Below the pieces are notes generated by a model. That model was not told the origin of the DNA and ran no database searches. It saw nothing but the letters and a program-made list of their open reading frames with translations. Source: Gonium pectorale (lineage: Eukaryota > Chlorophyta > Chlorophyceae > Chlamydomonadales > Volvocaceae). From it: 10,293 bases of DNA. The stretch is taken from assembly GCA_001584585.1 (NCBI GenBank), contig LSYV01000025.1, positions 804,972-815,264 of the forward strand, given 5' to 3'. This document shows, piece after piece, positions 1 to 8,200 of the stretch. The position numbers and the translations under genes were made by a program. The stretch's first letter is position 1, and each line of letters starts with the position of its first letter.

Positions 1-60
1 CACCCTCGCAGCCCCACCCACCCGCGCACACGTGCCTGCCCCCTGCCTGCACCCACTCAC
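1..60 (-). other. Start of intron 4 of the minus-strand GH9-like gene, truncated by window edge
   Basis: The donor GTGAGT follows the codon triplet for VSQ at 61-63. The intron runs off the left edge. The equivalent plus-strand intron sits at the same residue (208) and in the same phase (0). No coding sequence is seen here. Confidence 0.7.
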
Positions 61-1388
61 CTGCGACACCACGTCAGCGCCCCGGTTGGAGGCGGTGGTG
101 ACCTTCCACACGGGCCGCCATGCGGTGGTGCCCAGGCGGCCGGCCTGCGGAGCCGAGTCGGCACTACTCCAGCTCAGGTCGTCAGTGGTCATGTCGCCGA
201 TCTGCGGTCGGATGGGCGCGGTCGGGCGGGCGTGGCGGGAGCAGGCAGTATGGATGGTGTGTAGGTGGAGGGGCCGCCGGGGGCCCTCCAGGGGCCGGGC
301 GGGCTGAAGGGGGCGCGGGGAGTGCGAGCTTTGTGCAGCAGAGCATACAACGGGCGGCTGGAACCATCCATCCTTGGGACCAGCAGACATGTGCTGAGCC
401 CGAAACGTCCCCGTGCACTCGATCTGCTCCCACCCACCTGAGCCACAAAGGTGTCCGCCTCGTAGTGGCACTTGTACAGGTAGGCGGCTACCCAGGCCAC
501 GTTGCGGGTGGCCACGTCCCACTGGCCGGCGGCCCGGGCGGCGGCCTCCCAGGTGAGGGCACTGTAGGCGAGCAGCGAGGCGGTGGCGCCCTGCGTGAGG
601 CTGACCTTTAGGTAGCCGCCGTTCTCGTACCTGCAAGGCGGCGCGGGGCGGGGAGAGGCAGGGGGGGGGAGCGTCCAGGCAGCACTCGAAGTTGTCATCA
701 ATGGCAGGTCGGCAGGAGGAGCAAATCGAACACAACATCAAAGGCAGCATAACCCACAGTGGATGCCGGATGACGCAGCCTATGGTGGGATATTACGAAG
801 ACGAACGCTGCTATGTATATCTGTAATCTATCTATCTGTAATGTGTGTGGGAGGGGGGGGCCGGGGGGCCGCCCGGATCCCAACCGGCGCGCACGAACCA
901 ACGCACCATCCGCCCGTCAGGTCCTTGTTGGGGTAGAAGCGCATGTCGGGCCCCTGGCCATCCTCAAGGTGGCTGGCGGCCCTCCAGCCGGCACGGGACC
1001 AGTTAGGCAGGCTGCCCGACATTTGCGCCTCGTAGAACCTGCGGAAAAGCGGTTAGGGACATGGGACAGTCATAGCCCAGCTATCACTGCTACTATGACA
1101 TATTTGGTTGGCTGGAGGCTTACTTGGCGTCATGTATGAGCGAGGGCGTTCAGCAGCGCGCGCAGCAGCAGAAGTATGTGGTTGCGATCTTTCGCCAGCA
1201 GACCGCTGAACACTGCAACACTGGACTTACTTGTAAGTAAGCGCATAGACGTCAGAAAAGCGAGGGTTGGCTTGCACGGCCAACGGAAGCAGCAACACCG
1301 CTGCTGCGCATGCCCAAGAAGAGAATGCCAAGGGCGGGCGCCCTACCAGCGGCGCGCCCCTGGCGTTCTTGCACAGAGATGTCACCAT
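61..1388 (-). CDS. Secreted GH9-fold protein lacking the catalytic Asp motif, partial (3' part outside window)
   Basis: Four exons on the minus strand: 1388-1231, 1038-907, 630-438 and 201-61, joined in phase 2, 2 and 0 with GT-AG introns of 192, 276 and 236 bases, giving 208 residues before the left edge. The ATG at 1388 is the first after an in-frame TGA at 1436-1434. Residues 1-40 form a signal peptide with hydrophobic core [11 protein letters not shown] and likely cleavage after VQA. The GH9 domain follows: [18 protein letters not shown] (about 45-62), [15 protein letters not shown] (92-106), [16 protein letters not shown] and IGD (to 164), then RPVWKVTT and GADVVSQ near 208. Active GH9 enzymes have WYDAGD with two catalytic-site Asp; here E99 and G102 stand there. 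The usual W.RPE segment is also lost (WSSADS). It lies head to head with the plus-strand paralogue, and both reach residue 208 at the same domain position. What the missing part carries is unknown. The family call is strong; loss of activity is inferred. Confidence 0.85.
813..872. repeat. Simple repeat and G-tract inside intron 2 of the minus-strand gene
   Basis: The plus strand reads an ATCTGTA/ATCT-type low-complexity run (about 818-842), followed directly by GTGTGTGG and long G tracts (about 848-872). On the sense (minus) strand the tract is C-rich and lies about 35 bases downstream of the intron 2 donor. It is intronic and has no coding support. Confidence 0.5.
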
Positions 1389-2133
1389 TAAGCCAGCAGC
1401 GTCAGCGACCTCGACCAGATTCAGGCGAAACGGTCAGTAGGCCAACTCCTGCTTGCTTGCGGCGGCGGGTCGCTATGTACGTGTTTACTTGCTCCGCCCT
1501 TGATCTCCGGCGACAGAACAAAGTGCAACTAAACGCTTCATACAATATAGGGCTTGCCGTGTTCGACATATGCACGAAGTAAGCAAGAAACTGTCGAACC
1601 CGGTGCGTACGTGACCCTACCTTGGCGCCGCGACGTTGGAATCGAGTACTTGATCGTTGTCTTTACGCATGTATGAAACATCCGGTTCGGGATAAGGCCG
1701 CATAGAAAGTGTGGGATCCCCGATCCCCGTGCTACTGATACTTGTAGCCCTGCACCTCTTCTGCAAAAGTTTATCTTCAGGGGCGCCACTGCTGCCGCCC
1801 CGCCCACCGCGCAGCCCCAGTGCGTTGAAGGCGTTTCCATAGACGCACGGATAAAGGGAAAACGCAATTTGCTTCTAATTGATTCTGTCGTGCTTGCATG
1901 TCGATGTTGTCGACGTGGTTACTTTTTTGTCGTACTTTCGCCGAGCCCTTGGGTAGTTGTGATTGAGTGTATTGTCAGGTGCACTTACGCATTGCTGCCC
2001 CATTGCGGTGAACCGGCGGCATACCTCGTATCTGCCTGCCTGCCTGCAGCCACAATCCAGCAACGCGGTCACCAATCGGGTGCCTTTGCAAGAGCTTCGC
2101 CGCCCAAAAATCTGGTAGAAAAGCGTTGCATCA
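1389..2133. promoter_or_regulatory. Intergenic region between two divergent start codons; probable bidirectional promoter
   Basis: The region separates the ATG of the minus-strand gene (1388) from that of the plus-strand gene (2134). It must hold both 5' leaders and both promoters unless there are upstream non-coding exons. It is visibly less GC-rich than the exons, with T-rich stretches around 1860-1945. In-frame stops precede both start codons (TGA at 1436-1434 on minus, TAG at 2116-2118 on plus), which supports the chosen starts. Open frames across it show no signal peptide, domain or splice-compatible continuation, so none is called. Only a weak TATA-like site is seen, on the minus side. 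Confidence 0.6.
1541..1550 (-). promoter_or_regulatory. TATA-like element, possible promoter of the minus-strand gene
   Basis: Read on the minus strand the site is CTATATTGTA, about 155 bases upstream of the ATG at 1388. That would allow a leader of roughly 125 bases. Many algal genes lack a TATA box and an AT-rich decamer can arise by chance, so this is only a candidate. No comparable site was found for the plus-strand gene. Confidence 0.25.
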
Positions 2134-2285
2134 ATGGCTCGGCATCGAGCCAAAACGTGCGGAGTTGCTCGCCTCAGCACGCAGCAGGGCGTCGTCGCCT
2201 TGGCCGTCGTCCTCCTGCAGTTTGCACAATTCCCCGGGGCGACGGGCAGCCCTGCAGCAACAGATGTCCTGAGCCTGAGTCTTAA
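2134..2285 (+). other. Exon 1 of the plus-strand gene: signal peptide
   Basis: Fifty codons plus two bases. A basic start (MARHRAK) is followed by a hydrophobic stretch VVALAVVLLQFA (about residues 20-31), a likely cleavage zone near GATG-SPA, and then DVLSLSL, the first GH9 helix. The split codon AA|G gives K51, which joins to FYEAQQSG in exon 2. The minus-strand gene has the same arrangement ([16 protein letters not shown]) with the intron at the same position and phase, which strongly supports both first exons. Confidence 0.85.
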
Positions 2286-5200
2286 GTAAGCGCCAGGCCG
2301 GTGGCATGCGTTGTTATTACGAGCCACTCTGCTTGCGGGATTTTTGTGGTACCCTGTATGTGGTACCTTCATTGTTTATTTACAGCTTATAGGGAGTGCC
2401 TGTGCCGGTCGACTGTGCCTTCGCCGGACACCAGGTGGTGCTGTGTTGAGTATGATGAACTCATGCACTCCCAACCAGGTGGTGCTGTGTTTCCGGCGCC
2501 CCTAGCAACCTGTCCAGTCGGTGTCAGCCGGCGGTGATCCAAGTAGTTGAACCAAATTCCTTCCATAGATGTTTTGGTCCGGCTGCGCACGATCCCAACA
2601 CTGCCGCGAGCTGAAGCTATCGACCTGCCTATCGAATTGCTTGTGGCCCAAGCTGCACCGCCTCGCTCCTCACTCCCTGTCAAACTGACGCCTCTCTTCC
2701 CTCGCTCTCGGCCCGCGCGCGCGCCCGTGCTACCGCTCCCACGCGGGCCAGGTTCTACGAGGCGCAGCAGTCGGGCAATCTGGCGACCTGGAACAGACTC
2801 CCCTGGAAGAACTCCAGCCACACGACGGACGGCTCATCCAGCTCAGGCGCCACGTCGGACTTCTACCCCGGCGTGGACCTCTCGGGCGGATGGTACAGTG
2901 GCGGAGGTACGAGTTGCTGCCTTGCGTGTTGCCAGCGTGTTACGTGTCGTGTCGTGGCTTGTCGTCAGCGAAAATGTGTGCATCCTTTGTTGTTTCGTTC
3001 GGATCACGTTCCAAGGAAGCGCAGCCACACTCATTGCCTGCGGCCTCCCGGGTATGCAAATGCAGCTATCCGCCAAACAAAGCACAAAACTATATGCTAC
3101 ACAACCACTAGCTGCACCCAACTACATTTATTATTGACCTCAAACACGGGCAAACGCGCGCGCCTACCTTGCACCTACGTACCTCCACCCACCCCGGCAG
3201 CCTTCCCCCTTTACCCACTGCCGTTTACCCTTGCCCTTCCCTCGCCCCTTCGTCCCCCGCCCCTTCGTCCCCTGCAGGCCACGTCAAGGTCAGCCTCTCC
3301 ACGGGCGCCGCCGCCTCCCTCCTGGCGCTCACCGGCCTGTCATACTACAACAGTCTGCCCGCCGAGACCCTCGCTGCCCTCGAGAACCACGTCGGCTGGG
3401 CGGCGGCCTACTTGGACAAGTGCTACTACGCTTCGGACAAGTTCGTGGCGCAGGTGGGGGACGGGGGGCAGATAGCGGGTGGGGGGCTAAGTGGATGGGC
3501 TGCTCGGCAGGTAGGATATGACAGATAGGATAGGACAGATAGGATATGCAGCGGATGGAAGCACACTTGCCTGGACGCACATGCGGTCCGCCCAAGTCCG
3601 GATCCTGTACTCCCTATTTACGATGCACACGTATCGCTTGCCAGCTAGGCGGCGCCCCGCCTGAGTATCTGTCTGCCGCCGCTGGCCTCCTCGCCAACCC
3701 CGCCCCCCACCCTACCTGCCCCCGGGCCAAACCCGGCCAGATCGGCGACACGTACACCGACGACCGCTACTGGGGCCGCCCCGAGCGTCAGGTGTCTGGC
3801 GGCGACGAGGGCAGCGAGAGCTGGCGGCCCGTGTACACAATCGACACGGACGAGGGGCGCGGCGCGGATGTGCTATCGCAGGTACGTACGTAGGTGCGGT
3901 GCGTCGCGGACTCGCGGTGGGCGGGCGGCGGGTGCGCGGCGTGCTCCGGGCTCCGTGCATCATGCAGCAGGCGACAGGGGCCCTGAACTGATTGCGTGGA
4001 AGAAGAACCTCCTGCCGCCCTGACGAATGCATGAGCGAGCTGGTGTCTGTCTGCTGCTGCGGCAGCCGTCCCTGTCCCCCCCCCTCATGCGTCCGTTCCT
4101 ACAAACTTACAGGTACCCGTCAAAGCCGGTGTGGCCATGGGTAGATGATGAGCCGATAGTCTGAGGGCATAGCTCCCTCCCAGACAAACCAGCGACTCCC
4201 AAACTTCAATTAGAATACCAGCTTCAACCACTCCCTCCCAGGCAAGCAGCATTCACCAGTAAAGTAAGTAGCTTTGCAGTGAGTAAACTCGATGCAGAAA
4301 CCCACATCCCAACTTCACACCACTCACCCCCGAAGCCCAACGAGGGGGTGTGCGTGGGGATCGAACCCACGACCTCATGGTTCCTAAAGCGGAACCTGAA
4401 GCGTACCAACCACACCTTCCTGCTCTCCCGCCGCTCCTCCCCGCGGCCACGGGCGCGCCCTCGCCTGCCGCCCCTCGGCCCCTCCCCTACGCCCTACCCC
4501 CCTCCCCACGTCCAATGGGGAGGCGTCCCCACGTCCCCATGCGCCTTGAGGCTTCTCTGGTGAGATTGCCTTCCCCTTTTATGTTTCTAATCCCCACGTC
4601 CACTCTCTCCCCCCCGGCCCTACCCTCAGGCCGCTGCCACGCTGGCCGCCTACGCTACGCTGCTGAGCAAGTCTGGCGGCACGTCCTCCAGCGTATCGCA
4701 CTACCGGGACAGGGCCGTGGAGCTGTGGAACATCGCCAAGGATTTGGAGGGAGTGTGAGTGTACACGGCGTGCCTCACCTGCCGCCTGGTCGCTTGGCAT
4801 GCCGCACTAGTGTGAGCTAACCATGGTTGATTGGTTTTTGGTTGTTCAGTAGGTTGAGAATCCACCAAGTACCGACCGCCGTACGTGTCTCCACCGCTAC
4901 TCGTATGCCTGCCTGCCGCACAGATAGACAAAGCGCCGCATGCCGTACTCGTGCTGAGTGCTAATCGCGCATCCCGCATAGACAAATGGACGTCGCCGCC
5001 GAATGGCAACCGGCAATACATCCCATCCTAACAATATCAACCAACAAGCCAACCAACCCATCAACCACAGTCCGACCAACCGCCCGCCCGCAGCTACATC
5101 ATCCCCGAGGGCAACCTGACGCTGCTCAGCCGCTCCTATCGGGACGACCAGGCCTGGGCTGCGGCGTGGCTGTGCAGGTGGGCTGCGCGGGGCCAGGTGG

Positions 5201-8200
5201 GGCGGGGCCAGCTGTCTGCGTATGTGGGACCGCACCCCTCCCCTCCACGCCCCTCCCTCGCATCCCCGTGTGCCGGGGCCGCCCCCAACCCCAACCCCAA
5301 CCCCGACCCGACGCACTGCTGCATGCTGCAGGTACCAGATTGAGAGCGGCGACACATCCCTTTCAACAGAGTACTGTGACACCGCGCTGGCAGCTTGGTA
5401 CGACATGACCTCGGTGCGCGGCTCGCAGCTCTACATGAGCGCCGACACCATGTAAGTCACGCGCCGTTATGGTGCGGCGGACCAGCCGGGACGTGCAGTT
5501 GGCGGCTGGCGAGCGATTGGCTGTTGGGGGTCTGGAGAGGTTTCGACAGGCACACAAAGATTAACCTGCGCATAACGTACAGCACGTGTGCGGCTCAAGT
5601 CTATGATTGTGTATGCGGCTGAACTCGGGTCCGCATTTGCCGGTCCCTTTCCGCTGCCACCCCCGCCCGCAGGCACGTTGCGGTGGCCGCATTCCTGCGC
5701 GACTCCATGGGCCGGGACTCCACCCGCCTGACCCTCAACACCACGCTGCTGGCCAAGCTCAACGCCGCCATTGACGCGGCTTACAGCTGGTGGGGCCTGG
5801 CCGGAGGCGACTGCTCCATTGCTTGGGCGCGCGTTCCTAAGCCATGGCGAGGTTTGCGATTAGTTAGAGCGAGGCGGTTGGCCGGTACATTGCATACATC
5901 GCGCACGTACGGCATGCTTGCATGCCGAGCTTTGGCTGGTACTTGAGGCTCCATGCAAGCAACCGTCCGGGCAGGGTTATGCACTTAGTCGTTGGTCGTT
6001 GTCCGTTCGTTGTATATGCTGCGCGCCTGGCAGCGATCGCGCTTGCCCCGACCCGCCCCATCGCATATGCGTCTATTCATTCGCCCCCGCAAGCAAGGCA
6101 GGCCTGCAGGACCCCGGCCCCCCACATGCGACCCTACCCGCCCGCCCGCCGCCCTCCGCCCTGTTGCAGGTGGAACCCCTCCTCGCCCACCACCTGCAGC
6201 TGCGCGGACATCGGCATCTGCAAAACCTCGGGCGGCTTCATGGTGCTGCAGGAGTACGCGTCCGCGCACTTCACGGGTGGGTGGGTGGTAGTTAGGTTAG
6301 GGGGTTGGGAAGTACAGAGATCCGTCGGCGGTTGGAGGTCAGCACTTGACGGTGGGTGTTAGTTACTAGCGGCAAATAGTGCATGGACGGGACAGCACAG
6401 CCGACCACCGTTTGTGCAGCGCGGGTGCGTGGGTGTTGCTGGCGGGTGAATGCGCCTATCTGCTGGCCCCAAGCGAGTGCAGCCTGTCGCATCGCATCGG
6501 CCTGTAAGCTTGCACGTACGGTTGCACCTCCTAAACCCGTAACGTACACGCTACCCTGGCCCCGCGTCCCTCCCCCGTTGCAGCCAACATTGCCATGCTG
6601 GCGCTGCTGACGGCCCGCTACCAGCCGGGCCTGGGTGCCTCCAACCAGCTGCCCAACCAGGCTCGCTACGCGCGCCGCTGCTGGGCGCACGGCCAAATCG
6701 ACTACCTGCTGGGCGGCAAGACGGGCCAGGCCTTCGTGGTCGGGCTGTCCAGCCTGCCGGGGTGAGGCCTGGTTCTGTGTCCGTTGTCGCCGTACGTGCG
6801 GCTGCCGCTCCTGCCTTGATGATGTGGTGCGAAGGGAGGCGGGGTATGTCCCGGGAGCCTGCGCGGCACTCTGCACGGTTGTTGTGGGACCAGCTGGACA
6901 GCTGTCCTTAAGCAGCCGCTGGAGCTCGCCTTCTGCAGCCGCACGCATTGCCCCTCGACTCAACAGAGTTCCCTGACTCCCCCTCTGGCGGCCCGCTCGC
7001 CCCCTCCTCCTCCCCCTGCCCCCTCGCTCGCTCGCTAACTCGCAGCGTGGACGCCGGCGTCTTAACGCCCAAGCGCCCTCGACACCGCACCTCCTCCTGC
7101 GATAAGGCAAGCGGCAAATGCCACTCGGCCACCGTTGACAACATGTACGAGCTGCAGGTACGGTGCAGTACATATGTACGGCAGTAATCGGTTGTCCGGA
7201 CGGACGGGACGGAAGCGGATGTGTGCGCGGACGCCCACCCAGCGGTACCTCGAAAGTGCGTGCGTGCAGAACCGCAACGCAGCGCACCATCCGTACCCAG
7301 CGGGCGAGCAAGGCAGTCTCGTCGGGGCAGGCGGCATTCGGCATATGCAGGATTAAGCGCCATGTGTGCGTGAAGCATTGCACGACACGTGCCGCCAACA
7401 GTACCCTACTTAACGACCAGCACGCCCTTGACCCCACGTACGTTACGGCACGGATGTACGGCAGGGCGCGCTGGTGGGCGGCCCGCTCAAGGACGACAGC
7501 TACACTGACAGCCGCAACTCGTTCCAGTCGCTTGTGTCCATCGAGTACAACGCGGGGCTCGTGGGCGCGCTGGCGGTGAGCCCGAGTGATACAGGCGCTT
7601 GGAGGCGGATGTTTGCGTATGGCAGCTGAATGTGCTTGTACAGATCAACAATTGTTGTCGGCGAGCGAGCTAAACAAAGCAGCTACCCAGCCAGCACCAG
7701 CAGCTTGGCGTGCTGCGCAGCTGTGCTGCCTCGCCGTGTTTCGCCCACCATGCAGACACGTGCACGGCTTCTGTCGTACATGCGTACGGCATGCAATCTA
7801 TCAGGCGCAGGCCACCGGAGCGTTCCCGTACGAGTATATGAGGGCCCTGGCCCGGGCTCATGGCTAAAGCAACCGCATGCGCGTAACAGTGCACACGTCA
7901 CAGTCGGCCACACGCAAAGTATGTTGGGTGCGTGAAAGTGGGTCAGCGCCCCGCCCCTCCATGCATTTGCACCAAGGCACGCAACACGTCCCAACACTCG
8001 TACGTCCGGCCGTACATCCCTCCGCCCCATACGTACAATAATCCCGCGTGCCTCCGCGTGTGACGTGCAGGGGCTGTCGGCGATGGAGAGCGCGATGAGC
8101 CTGTGGGCCAACCCTAGCGGCGGCCAGTACGGCGGCTGGGGTGACTACTGCACCGCCTCGAGAGGATACGGTACGTTGGTCGTTGATACTTGCTTCCCGC

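Larger units (their letters stand above)
2752..7575 (+). other. GH9 catalytic-fold region of the plus-strand gene (exons 2-12)
   Basis: Segments match the GH9 endoglucanase fold in order: FYEAQQSGNL (52-61), DLSGGWYSGGGHVKV (93-107), AAYLDKCYYASDKFVAQ with IGD (to 164), YWGRPER (171-177), RPVYTID and GADVLSQ (to 208), SYRDDQAWAAAWLCR (264-278), KTSGGFMVLQEYA (about 375-387) for the usual PGGL..WGSLRY strand, ANIAMLALL (393-401), GQIDYLLGGK (429-438), RPRHRTSS (462-469) for RPHHRxxH, and GALVGGPLKDD..YTDSRN with SIEYNAGLVGALA (490-526). Its length of roughly 480 residues is normal for a full GH9 domain. The substrate-cleaving residues are missing, while RHR keeps one His and the Arg of the usual HHR. 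Fold assignment is strong; loss of hydrolysis follows from established GH9 mechanism. Confidence 0.88.

Noticed and set aside
1869..2285. 138-codon plus-strand frame overlapping exon 1
   Set aside because: It is in another frame. The 2134 start gives a signal peptide, the right splice phase and a join to FYEAQ that is mirrored in the minus-strand paralogue.
4224..4415. Minus-strand frame containing NHEVVGSIPTHTP
   Set aside because: This peptide is the translation of the tRNA-like B-box region, not a protein signal.
4347..4416. Functional tRNA gene on the minus strand
   Set aside because: The T-arm and B box are good, but the D-arm space is too short, the acceptor stem has a mismatch and no proper 7-base anticodon loop can be drawn. 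A tRNA-derived SINE fits better.
5283..5304. (CCCCAA)n as a telomere-like or interstitial telomeric repeat
   Set aside because: It is only three units, lies in a splice pyrimidine tract, and resembles ciliate rather than green-algal telomere repeats (TTTTAGGG).
6292..7437. Longest single open frame in the window (381 codons, minus strand)
   Set aside because: It runs antisense to exons 10 and 11 and the introns between, has no recognisable domain, and is rich in Arg/Ala/Gly as expected from GC-rich shadow frames.
7775..8040. Cluster of CGTAC sites in intron 12 as a regulatory array
   Set aside because: CGTAC/GTACG words are common in introns across the whole window, including splice donors, so the cluster is probably compositional.
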